Positions 36,378 through 44,249 of a stretch of 64,000 nucleotides of DNA are shown piece after piece. The DNA is taken from NCBI RefSeq assembly GCF_042662625.1, contig NZ_JBHSXH010000014.1:1-64000 (forward strand). Direction: 5' to 3'. Under the pieces are notes generated by a model. The model was given only the letters and a program-made list of their open reading frames with translations. It ran no database searches and had not been told where the DNA came from. Source of the DNA: Halopelagius fulvigenes. Its GTDB lineage: Archaea; Halobacteriota; Halobacteria; Halobacteriales; Haloferacaceae. Positions within the stretch are counted from its first letter, which is position 1; the number at the start of each line of letters is the position of its first letter. The position numbers and the translations under genes are program-made.

Positions 36378-36425
36378 CTTAACCAACAGCCGAGTCCACT
36401 GACCACCGTCTGTTGGTTAAGACTG
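36378..36425. promoter_or_regulatory. Dyad element, copy 2
   Basis: CTTAACCAACAG (36378-36389) and CTGTTGGTTAAG (36410-36421) are perfect 12-base arms with a 20-base spacer, followed by ACTG. Copy 1 at 24498 has the same total span and flank. It could be an operator or a recombination site; there is no T-run, so it is unlikely to be a terminator. Confidence 0.65.
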
Positions 36426-36591
36426 CAGCTAATTGACGATTTGCCGCTTTATGCTTTCTCTGTACATAACACCGTGGTTGAGCGAGTCACATGACCCACC
36501 TACGCCTTGTATTCAGCACGGCTCCTGAGACCTATCAATGAGTGAGGGTTTCAACAGAGTCACCTATACCCTCGGCAGGTGTGATTAACCA

Positions 36592-36985
36592 TATGACACT
36601 TCATACGCCGCTTGCCGATCTTCCGTCAAGTGCCCGTTCGAAGATTGGGGCCCCCTCACCGACAGCGAGACAACCATCGCGGTCATGAAGCGGAACGAAA
36701 CGCCGCTTTTCCAACAGACTGAACCATGGATGATACTGACCGAGATCCGTCTCCTCTGGTATAACCGCTTCCTGGGAATGGAACGAACATCAGAAATCCG
36801 CCTTGGTAGCGTGACTACAGTCGAATATCAGATTGACTTCTTCGACCGCGGTCGACTCATCCTCACCGGCCCGGGCATCGCCAGAAAAGAGTGGATCGGA
36901 AAACAGCGACGGTGATGAGTTCGTGCGGCTACTTCGAGAGTAGATTCCCGACCGCGTGCCGCCGCAGTGACCCCGAAAAGTGACT
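36592..36985 (+). pseudogene. PH-domain-like protein, broken
   Basis: Segments in different frames give MTLHTPLADLPSSARSKIG, LLWYNRFLGMERTSEIRLGS with LILTGPGI, and DEFVRLLR near the end. Together they resemble short bacterial/archaeal PH-fold proteins. At least two frameshifts are required. The frame starting at 36685 holds the best preserved middle part. Confidence 0.5.
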
Positions 36986-37077
36986 ATGCAGATGCGCCAG
37001 AAACACATCCATCCTCGGAGGGCGGGGGACTGAAACGAGAAGTTGATATTTCTCCTTCCTCTTCCTCGTCCTCGAAT

Positions 37078-38272
37078 GCTGTAACAGACTCACAATAACG
37101 ACAGAGCTACTTCATTCGCACGAATTTCGACGTATTCGAACTTCAAACATCCATCTCGCCGGGAGACTACTCCTCTGCCGTTTCTTGGAGATGTTTTTCC
37201 CAGTTCTTCAACGCAGGTTCCGGGCCCGGGATCTCGGCTTCGAATGTACCACTGACATCATACGATCCTTTCTCGTCCTGTACAGTGAGGCTGCATTCGA
37301 TGACTGCTAAGTCGTGTTCAATCAGCGGTTCAATATCAGTCTCTGTTTCCAGGTCCAAACGCCTCCTGGACCGCTTCGTACGTGCAGGTTCAATCTCCTT
37401 TCCTACAAGGGACTCGTGGGAACGGGGAGTGTTGAGATAGATGGGGCCGGAGTCGCCTACCTCCCCATTCTTCTTGAGTCCTGTAAGGCGGTAGTCCTCA
37501 GAACTGACGTACGCCCCCTTTTCTCCTGAGTTGACCAGTCTAAGAGCCATGTTCCCGGTCCATCGTGCATTTTCATCGATAGACCCACTCCCTGCTTTGA
37601 AACTGACTTCCGAGTCCTTCTCAAGTGAGAGTGTTACATCGGACCGAGTCGGCTTATAGTGGCTCAAATAGAGATTCCACAAGCTCGACACGAGAACAGC
37701 GGTTGTGATTAAGACGCCAACTACGCTGACGATGAGCGTGGATTCAGAAACCGACGGAAGAAGGGACTGAAGGTCCAACACGGATTCGTCTGAGTGTCTT
37801 CAGTACACCCAATAAACGCTGTCATTCACTCGCATATGCGCCTCAGAACTCAGGTTCTGGAGGCGGACTAAGCGTAATTTGAGCGCGTGCAAACACAGAA
37901 CCGTGGGACAGAGGCGTCGTGTTCTCGGTAAGAATCCTCGGGTGAAGTGAATTGTAACACGCTGTTACAACCCAGTGAGCCGGGTGAAACGCCTGCATTT
38001 CCACGAGAGGACAGCTTCTCGCTTTTGACCTACGCTCTTGGATGCTGTAACAGACTTACAACAACGGCAGAGGCGCCTTAGACGTTCGAATATTAGCGGT
38101 CCCGCGGAAAAGAAGCGGAAAACGAAGCGGACCTTACGGTAGTCGACCGACACTAACTACCTACACTCACCCTGAGGAGGGGGTGAACGTGTAGGCGACG
38201 TGGAGTGTTACACCACGCCGAGGGCGTTTTCGCCCCCAGTACGTCCGCGTGCTGTTGTAATCCTGTTACAGC
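37078..38272. repeat. Scattered TGTAACA/TGTTACA repeat family
   Basis: GCTGTAACAG occurs at 37078 and 38044, and its reverse complement at 38263. A perfect palindrome TTGTAACACGCTGTTACAA lies at 37952-37970, and GTGTTACAC at 38205. At 37078 and 38044 the match extends over about 30 bases. Such dispersed dyads near a primase-like fragment could be initiator sites of a defunct replicon. Confidence 0.6.
37167..37781 (-). CDS. Membrane-anchored protein with a beta-rich domain
   Basis: 204 residues. One N-terminal helix (about residues 16-38, STLIVSVVGVLITTAVLVSS) anchors a beta-rich domain (DVTLSLEKDSEVSFKAGSGS, then GSYDVSGTFEAEIPGPEP). No family is recognised. It lies between two copies of the TGTAACA repeat. 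Confidence 0.55.
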   Translation of the reverse strand: MLDLQSLLPSVSESTLIVSVVGVLITTAVLVSSLWNLYLSHYKPTRSDVTLSLEKDSEVSFKAGSGSIDENARWTGNMALRLVNSGEKGAYVSSEDYRLTGLKKNGEVGDSGPIYLNTPRSHESLVGKEIEPARTKRSRRRLDLETETDIEPLIEHDLAVIECSLTVQDEKGSYDVSGTFEAEIPGPEPALKNWEKHLQETAEE

Positions 38273-38281
38273 CTGGTCGTG
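37782..38281. other. Repeat-bearing intergenic region
   Basis: About 500 bases without a gene. It contains the palindrome at 37952-37970 and further TGTAACA-type words described with the repeat family. Confidence 0.6.
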
Positions 38282-38560
38282 TTAGGCACCTCCCGAGTTG
38301 TTCTCACGGTAGAGGTCATGGGCACGGTCCTGGAGTGCCGTCGGAAGGTCGTCGTACCGAAGCTTGAGTTTCTTCGCCTTTCCCGTGTTCCGCTCACCGC
38401 CACTCTTCATGCGGACGAAGTCCTTCTCCTCGACGAGTTCTCGAGCGATGGTGTAGCCGTACTCCCGTGAAATGTCGATGTGGTTCGCGTCAGCCACCTC
38501 GTGAACATCTCCGTACGCGAGACCAGCGACAGCCGGCGCGTTCTTTTTCCGACTGGAGAC
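38282..38560 (-). pseudogene. C-terminal fragment of a DNA-binding-like protein
   Basis: The minus-strand segment NAPAVAGLAYGDVHEVADAN, HIDISREYGYTIAREL and LPTALQDRAHDLYRENNSGG has good acidic coding character and ends at 38282. Upstream, the frame becomes a GC-rich shadow of the plus-strand gene, so its N-terminus is lost at about 38560. The helix layout would fit a winged-helix protein. Function unknown. Confidence 0.45.
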
Positions 38561-39193
38561 TACACCAGGTGCGTCTCGGCCATTGTGGGGACGCTCTGGC
38601 CCGACAGTGACGCCGATGATTGGCGGGAGACGCTTCGGAAGTGGGTTCGGTCGGAGCGCGCCGAACAAAGGGCGCGAAAGCAAGCGGCCGAGAAGCGCCA
38701 AGAGACGGCCCGCGCGAAACTGGCCGAATACGAGGACTCCGACGCGGAGTATGCCGATTACGACACAGTGACGGCGGCCGTTGAAGCCCTCGACGTCCGC
38801 GACGTGGCGGCGCACTATGCCGCCGAATGGGATACGGACCCTGGGCGCGACCCGCCGCGCTTCGCCGCGAGTTGGCACAAGAGTCATAACACGGGAACGT
38901 CCTGTTTCGCGGACTCTGAGAAGTTCGTGGACCTCAAGGAGGGCGATTCCGGGGGTGGGGCGGTGAAACTGGCCGCGCGGGCGACGGGGATAATCTCACA
39001 CTGTAGTCAATCCGTGACCGGCGAGGACTTTCGCCGGGCCGTGGCCGCCCTTCCGTCGGCCGGGTTCGACGTGCCGCTTCTAGAGCGGAAGGGAAAACCG
39101 ACGCTTGAAGAGGCCGGATTTGGTGGGGAACCACAGACCGCGGAAGAGGCGGCGCGCAAGTTCCTTGCTATGCAGGAACTTAACGGAGAATAG
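38553..39193 (+). pseudogene. Primase-like plasmid protein, N-terminally truncated
   Basis: From about 38553 the plus strand shows convincing coding: WRETLRKWVRSERAEQRARK, then FAASWHKSHNTGTSCFADS, KFVDLKEGDSGGGAVKLAA and LPSAGFDVPLLERKGK. The GTSC...DLKEGDSGGGAVKLAA pattern recalls zinc or primase-associated domains of haloarchaeal plasmid replication proteins. The sequence before 38550 belongs to a different, opposite gene, so the start is lost. The primase link is only by resemblance. Confidence 0.45.
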
Positions 39194-39213
39194 CCGTGTC
39201 TGCCCCTCTCCCT

Positions 39214-39420
39214 CCCATTACGAGACACCCCATGGAGGAAATTCTCCATCTGATAAACAATCAACCCCATGGCGCTGGTTGTAGCCCGGCCGATGCCCTC
39301 CTCGAAAACAACCTCATGGGAGGGGGTATTCCGACGGACGCCCCATTACGAAACCAAACCCCATGGGAGCGGCGCGCCCGCCCGGTGGCTACCCCGTTCA
39401 CACAAACAATCAATTCCATG
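39214..39420. repeat. Spaced CCCCATGG-type repeats
   Basis: CATG cores preceded by a Cys/Ala-rich purine-poor word (AAnCAAnCCCCATGG) occur at 39231, 39269, 39315, 39362 and 39417, with gaps of 38-55 bases. CCCATTACGA precedes two of them (39214 and 39342). The region also has an open frame (39196-39609), but its peptide is not convincing, so iterons are the preferred reading. Confidence 0.55.
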
Positions 39421-39544
39421 AACGTCGGGGTACCCCGGGCCGATGACCCCACTGGCGAGGCCTTAGTTTCTGCCTCTCTCCGACACCCGATGGCCGATGA
39501 ACAGCCTTCCGACCGCCCGATTTGCCGACTCTACTCTCAGACAC

Positions 39545-39937
39545 ATGGCCGATTCCTCTCCTATCGCAGAAGCCCCCGACTCTCAGAACCGCACGTATCT
39601 CGACTTTGACCCTGACGACGCCTATGAGTTAGTCACCGACCTCGCGGCAACCCAACTCTGCCCGTGGTGTTTTCACGAACTCCGACGGGAGTTTCCCGAC
39701 GGGTACGCCGACGCCCCTGGCGCGGCCCGCGACTATGCCCCGGAGACGACGGTCGACGGCCGCCGGAAGCCCGGGGGCGAACAACTCCACTGCCCGGAGT
39801 GTGGTATCCTCCCGAGTGACGGCGTCCCGGCCGGGGAGTCCCGAACCAAGAAACAACTGCACGAATGCTTTGACGCCCTCGCGGCCGTCCTCACGAAGCG
39901 GCACGACGCCGACCTCGCCACCGACGTCGGTTACTGA
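39545..39937 (+). CDS. Small zinc-ribbon protein
   Basis: 130 residues from MADSSPIAEAP. Two Cys pairs, CPWC (in AATQLCPWCFHEL) and CPEC (in LHCPECGILPSDG), form a likely zinc ribbon. The C-terminal helix is KKQLHECFDALAAVLTKRHD. Similar short zinc proteins are frequent in haloarchaeal plasmids and viruses. It lies just after the repeats. Function unknown. Confidence 0.65.
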   Translation: MADSSPIAEAPDSQNRTYLDFDPDDAYELVTDLAATQLCPWCFHELRREFPDGYADAPGAARDYAPETTVDGRRKPGGEQLHCPECGILPSDGVPAGESRTKKQLHECFDALAAVLTKRHDADLATDVGY

Positions 39938-40118
39938 CGAACGGTTGCAAAGTAGAATGTATGGTCTTATCAAAATCTGGACGAGTGTCACCCAACTGGT
40001 CACACAACTTTATCCGCCGTTTGCCCTTAGAATATCAGAATGGTGCGATACCTTGTGACGTATATCCTCAGCGTAGTGCTACACCACATTTCTTGATTGG
40101 GATCCACTCGCCGTCTCT

Positions 40119-40286
40119 TCAGACTGCAAGTTTAAATTCGTCATTACCACAAGAACACATCCCCTTAGTCCCGATCGGACGGTACTCCCCGTTCTTCTGT
40201 TCTTGGGCTGGATAGATGCTCTTACAGTCGGTGCATTTTGCAAATACCTCTGGCTCACCCCCTGTTTCTGGATGTTTCTTTGTCAT
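40119..40286 (-). CDS. Very small zinc-finger protein
   Basis: 55 residues. MTKKHPETGGEPEVFAKCTD leads to Cys pairs CTDC and CSC near the end (GMCSCGNDEFKLAV), which could bind one zinc ion. An ATG start and a clean stop frame it. Such micro zinc proteins are widespread in haloarchaea and mostly uncharacterised. Confidence 0.55.
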   Translation of the reverse strand: MTKKHPETGGEPEVFAKCTDCKSIYPAQEQKNGEYRPIGTKGMCSCGNDEFKLAV

Positions 40287-40462
40287 AATGGCTAAGTCTG
40301 GGAACTCTTCAATCTATGCCACCCATATCATCACAGCAGACAAAAGGCTTCTCCAGGAGTTTCTGACACTCATCGACAGCAAAACGCCGTCGAGACCGTC
40401 CTCTCCTGCATAAATCGGAGGACCGGGGACGAAGAAGAAATACGAAATCGATTGATAGAGGG

Positions 40463-40594
40463 TTAGTCTTCGAGAAAGGAAAACTCCGTCCCCCCGCATT
40501 TCGGGCACGCATCTCCCCCTATTGGTTTCGGACCTAACGAACAGAACGCTAGAAGCGTGCAACCGCATGACTCACATCGGACGTGGGTTGTCAC
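40463..40594 (-). CDS. Very small double-CxxC zinc protein
   Basis: 43 residues from the GTG at 40594. Cys pairs CESCGC and CPKCGG (THVRCESCGCTLL, then GGDACPKCGGTEFSF) make a classic zinc ribbon. The frame is open further upstream into a ParA fossil, so the upstream part is probably not translated. Confidence 0.5.
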   Translation of the reverse strand: MTTHVRCESCGCTLLAFCSLGPKPIGGDACPKCGGTEFSFLED

Positions 40595-40659
40595 ACGCCA
40601 GACACTGATTCCACTTGGATAGGCATTTTTGCTAAGTATCAAGGTGAGAGGTATACGTT

Positions 40660-40870
40660 CTTTCGAGGAAGTAGACCACGTCCCGTTCCCGATTCGGTAT
40701 ATCAGAAAACCGAAGAGGAGACTGAGGCCCTCAGCGGCGTTCCCTTGAGGGTCAGCGTCGACAGGCAAGGTGTCATGGCACAGGCGTTGAGCGCACCGGT
40801 GACGTTAATGGCGATAAGAGCCTTCCCGACGCCGCCTTTCGTATTTCCGACGGTGAGCCAACGGGCCTGT
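40660..40870 (-). pseudogene. ParA fragment
   Basis: The minus strand encodes QARWLTVGNTKGGVGKALIA and INVTGALNA, the start of a ParA-type ATPase. After a frameshift it encodes PVDADPQGNAAEGLSLLFG. The catalytic Walker A is altered (GKA instead of GKT/S) and most of the protein is missing. It is the third partition ATPase trace in the window. Confidence 0.75.
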
Positions 40871-41149
40871 TCTCCCTGTTATGCCAGTGGTGCCATAGTC
40901 GCCTATGGTCGCGTAGGTGACAAACTTAGAAGACGACGTCACGGACACACTGATTCCGACTACTACTGCCACAAAGATGGCGAACACCCCGAAGATGGGA
41001 GGACGCCCTCGTCGCCGTCCGCCGCTGCACCACCGACGACTGACCGACCCCGGGGGTTCGCGGCAGTAGAGCCCCCTCTGTTGAGGTGTCACCCTCTTCC
41101 TTACATAATCAGCCACTAACCTTTCCAATTAACCCGTCTTAACCCTTAT

Positions 41150-41383
41150 ATGGCCTCATCTACGCAAATTATCGAGAATATAATCTCTGAAATAAATACA
41201 CCATCACGTGATCTTCCGCCTCTCTACGAAACAATTGACCCTGAAATACTCGCGGAGTTCGTTAACTCGGTGGAGGATGAAACCACTACTATCATGTTTT
41301 GCTACTGCGGGCACAAAGTAACTGTCCGAGGGGATGGGGAGGTAATGGTCACGCAGAGGATTCCTTCTCAACTGAAGAATTAG
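41150..41383 (+). CDS. HalOD1-domain protein
   Basis: 77 residues. LPPLYETIDPEILAEFVNSV and CYCGHKVTVRGDGEV match the HalOD1 output domain found only in haloarchaea, as single small proteins or fused to signalling proteins. Its precise role is not established. It stands alone here. Confidence 0.85.
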   Translation: MASSTQIIENIISEINTPSRDLPPLYETIDPEILAEFVNSVEDETTTIMFCYCGHKVTVRGDGEVMVTQRIPSQLKN

Positions 41384-41474
41384 TTTCGTCATTCCTATTC
41401 TTCTCGCTGGCCGTAGTGCATTGGCCCGAGTGCCTGCCGCGCGGCGTGTCGAAGGGCGCGTTCACCGTCGGACG

Positions 41475-41737
41475 TCTGAGCACCCGGAGGCGGCACCCTC
41501 GGTGCAGGTAATATCCCCGCGACGACGGGCAACCTCCCTGGCGCGTCCTCGTCGAGTACGGGGAGTTCGCCGGCGTCGTCGAGCGGCGGGCAGACGATTC
41601 AGAAGTACGAGGACAACCGGTCGGTAGAGGTGACGGTTGAAGGCAACGGCGACGAACAGTGCATCCGCGACGCCGTCAAGCGCGCACTCGAAGAGGAGCG
41701 CCGGCAGAGTCGCCGCCGCACCTCACCGATGAACTGA
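41475..41737 (+). pseudogene. C-terminal fragment of a virus- or plasmid-type protein
   Basis: After an upstream TGA, a plus-strand frame without a start reads GNIPATTGNLPGASSSSTGS, then IQKYEDNRSVEVTVEGNGDE and IRDAVKRALEEERRQSRR, ending at 41737. The low-complexity linker and charged end resemble the tails of haloarchaeal proviral structural proteins. N-terminus lost. Confidence 0.4.
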
Positions 41738-41770
41738 TTCTACTCGACAGTCCGTGGGGTGGAACAAGCG

Positions 41771-42166
41771 TCAGCCGGCGTAGTCGTCGAGATTCTCGAC
41801 GGTGACCTCTTCGACCGTCTCGCGGACGTAGGCGAGGACATCGTGTTTCACGCGGCTCATTTCATCTAACTCATCGGCCGACGCCACCGCCGCGGCGGTC
41901 CAATTGGGCTGGCACGTACAGACGAGTCCAATGCCACTCTCGGCGTCGACGAGGCGGTAGGTAAGCGGCCTGACGTCCGTCTCGTCGTAAATCAGCCAGT
42001 AGTAAATGACCGCGCGGCGAATTTGGTCGTCGCGGTCTCTGCCGTCGGTATGCGTGTGGGAGGTTACAACCAATTCACCGTCGTCGGTGAGCGTGACGTC
42101 CTGAACGGGGACGCCGTCGTCAGCGAGAAAATTTTGATACGTCGAAGCGACCGACATACTACTCAT
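41771..42166 (-). CDS. Hypothetical acidic protein
   Basis: 131 residues. Beta-rich first half (VPVQDVTLTDDGELVVTSHT), then a helix pair (AVASADELDEMSRVKHDVLA). The ATG at 42166 is favoured. No family is recognised. Confidence 0.5.
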   Translation of the reverse strand: MSSMSVASTYQNFLADDGVPVQDVTLTDDGELVVTSHTHTDGRDRDDQIRRAVIYYWLIYDETDVRPLTYRLVDAESGIGLVCTCQPNWTAAAVASADELDEMSRVKHDVLAYVRETVEEVTVENLDDYAG

Positions 42167-42561
42167 ACATACCGCTGTTCAAAGAGCCTTTTCTCGGACC
42201 TAGAGACATGTACGCCGCCGTTTCGGGGAAACAGTAGTTGGGGAACCCGGCTTCTTTATCCGAGGTTAAACAGAACCCCAAATAGATTAATATATCAAGT
42301 GAAGCATGTGAACTAAACAAGCTCTATTCACTAGCCAACCCCAGAATCCAAACAGCCCCATAGCCATTCTGATCATGAACGGTTTACCAGCTCTCTGCGC
42401 GGCTTTATCCGTCGGGGACGGCCTCTATCCACGGAGTCAGATAGCGTACCTGATCAGTGAGCGCGACCACGTTCTCGTCTCGGTCGTACTCAAGAACTCC
42501 TCCAGATAACCAGACCACACTAATCGACTCGACTAGAGACTGTCTTCCGACAGCGGGCAGC
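42167..42561. other. Intergenic region without a gene
   Basis: About 395 bases of mixed composition. Nothing convincing was read on either strand. Confidence 0.5.
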
Positions 42562-42759
42562 TCATAAGAATTTCTTGACCACGTGTTCGTTCGCTGTGGT
42601 CTGCTTCCACCCTTCTCGTGAGAACTCGAGGTGCTTGATGGCGTTACGAGCTGCGTAGCGAAGGAATTCGCTTCGGGAATTGAACCCTTGTTCTTCCCAC
42701 GTTGCGTCGATGCCCTCGGTCGACGGACGCGAACGAACTGTTTGCGCAAAAATATCCAA
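42562..42759 (-). CDS. Ribbon-helix-helix DNA-binding protein, perhaps partial
   Basis: 65 residues. GIDATWEEQGFNSRSEFLRY and AARNAIKHLEF form the two helices of a CopG/ParD-like ribbon-helix-helix fold. The N-terminal strand (AQTVRSRPS) is slightly degenerate, which may mean a damaged start. Such proteins are often antitoxins or plasmid copy-number repressors. Confidence 0.55.
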   Translation of the reverse strand: MDIFAQTVRSRPSTEGIDATWEEQGFNSRSEFLRYAARNAIKHLEFSREGWKQTTANEHVVKKFL

Positions 42760-43380
42760 TTCACTATCTCTGTATCCGTCCTACGAGGCCACGGACAGTT
42801 CGAAGCCGAATGCGCTCTTGGATCCATTTGTCCGTCCTACCATTTAAATACGTATTATTTATCTCTCTTACCGATTCTCCCCTTCCTCGGGGCGACGTTC
42901 TGTGATTGGTACGTCTGTCCGCGTGGTCACGTCGGTGTAGCAGTTCTCGCTGTGACTCCCCGACGTCCATCTATACTCGATTCGATACCGGGAATCCGAG
43001 TTCTCTCGGCCTCGTCTCGGCAGCTTCGCCAAAAATAAGGTTGAATTTACTCACACAAACTACGATATACCGTGAGGTTATTTTCCAGTACTCAAATATA
43101 ATAGATTGTATGAAAACTCCGTAATCTCTCACCGCCCATTACAGATCTAGTACTGTAACTCAATGCTTATCCCATGTATACTAACCATTTCGTCTAGCGT
43201 TCAGATATAGTGGACACCGAATTGGGGGCAGGAACACGTTCGATGGTTCCGTTCGAGGAATGCTCGGATGGACACTCCTCTTCCCAGGTAGTCTGCCCTC
43301 TTAGTCGAACTTGAGTTCGGCTCAGGTCTGGCCCGCCGGGTTTAGCATCTCTTCTACCAAGAAAACGGTCTACAGGAACG
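42760..43380. other. Intergenic region between the plasmid-like and second catabolic blocks
   Basis: No convincing gene. It contains the motif TCCACTATATCTGAAC (minus strand, 43199-43214), one of the sites shared with the regulator promoter. Confidence 0.5.
43199..43214 (-). promoter_or_regulatory. Putative regulator site 1
   Basis: TCCACTATATCTGAAC, one of six matches to TYCACTATnnCnGAAC in intergenic sequence of the second catabolic block. Confidence 0.45.
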
Positions 43381-44148
43381 CTATGAGGTGTTTCGGAGAG
43401 CCTTCCGAATCTTGTTCGCCGAGCTGATGATGAGGCCGGGAATGTCCTGCTGAAAGCGTTTTCCGGACATACTCTCGGGCGGACTGAGCACGTATATTGC
43501 TCCGAACGTCAGCCCCTCGGGGTCGGTGATTCCGGCGGCGAGACCGCGCAGGTCAGTCCGCCACTCTTCGCGGTCGGACGTTAGTCTGCGTGTCTGTGCC
43601 GTCTCAAGTTCTTTTCGGAGGTGCGGCAGATCAGTAATCGTATGTTCGGTGAACGGTTCGACATCCTGCGCGTCAAGTACCGACTCCAGTTCGTCGTCCG
43701 GGAGGTTCGCCAGCATAGCTTTCCCGGGCGCAGTACAGTGGAGAGGAACGGTCTCTCCCTCCGCGACCGGCGGCGTCTCCACCTTCTGACCGGTTGACTC
43801 GTAGAGACAGATTCCCGCGTCGCGTTCGATCACCGTCAGACCGGCCGCGAGACCGGACGTCTGCGCTAACCGGTCTACCTCCCGTCGGCCGACTCGGTAG
43901 AGGGGAAACCCGGAGCGAACGGACGAGCCGATCTCGAAGAAGCGGAGACTGGGTCGGTACTTGCGGTGCTCTTTGACTACGAAGCCAAGATGTCTGAGCG
44001 TCTCCAGATGGTTGTGGACCGAACTCTTCGAGAGTTCGACTTCGTTCTCGACGGTGGTGAGGTTCGCTTCGCCCAGTTCCACGAGCGCATCTAACACTTG
44101 CGCGCTCGTCGTCGTCGCCTTGACGGGCGGGTCGCCGTTCTCTCTCAT
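43381..44148 (-). CDS. IclR-family transcription regulator
   Basis: 255 residues. The winged helix (SAQVLDALVELGEANLTTVE, then LSKSSVHNHLETL) is followed by the ligand-binding domain with HCTAPGKAMLANLPDDELES. It is a paralog of the regulator at 13017-13781. It is followed downstream by a block of sugar-acid genes. Two copies of TTCACTATTTCCG lie just upstream of its start, suggesting autoregulation. Confidence 0.92.
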   Translation of the reverse strand: MRENGDPPVKATTTSAQVLDALVELGEANLTTVENEVELSKSSVHNHLETLRHLGFVVKEHRKYRPSLRFFEIGSSVRSGFPLYRVGRREVDRLAQTSGLAAGLTVIERDAGICLYESTGQKVETPPVAEGETVPLHCTAPGKAMLANLPDDELESVLDAQDVEPFTEHTITDLPHLRKELETAQTRRLTSDREEWRTDLRGLAAGITDPEGLTFGAIYVLSPPESMSGKRFQQDIPGLIISSANKIRKALRNTS

Positions 44149-44182
44149 GTGTCAACGGATACAGCAACGGCACATATAATTG

Positions 44183-44232
44183 TTCACTATTTCCGAACAG
44201 CGCGCCCGAATTTCGATTCACTATTTCCGGAT
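44183..44232 (+). promoter_or_regulatory. Paired putative operator upstream of the IclR gene
   Basis: TTCACTATTTCCGAAC (44183-44198) and TTCACTATTTCCGGAT (44217-44232) are direct repeats 34 bases apart, between the regulator start and the downstream end of the dehydratase gene. Their spacing, about three helical turns, suits two bound dimers on one face. Confidence 0.6.
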
Positions 44233-44249
44233 AGTCCGGCGGGGGAGCG

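Noticed and set aside
36378..36421. Perfect 12-base dyad as a transcription terminator for the ParA operon
   Set aside because: The loop is 20 bases and there is no T-run after it; the same element upstream of a gene start at 24498 argues for a protein-binding site.
39196..39609. Plus-strand frame across the CCCCATGG repeats as a gene
   Set aside because: The peptide is neither acidic nor family-like, and it overlaps the better supported zinc-ribbon gene.
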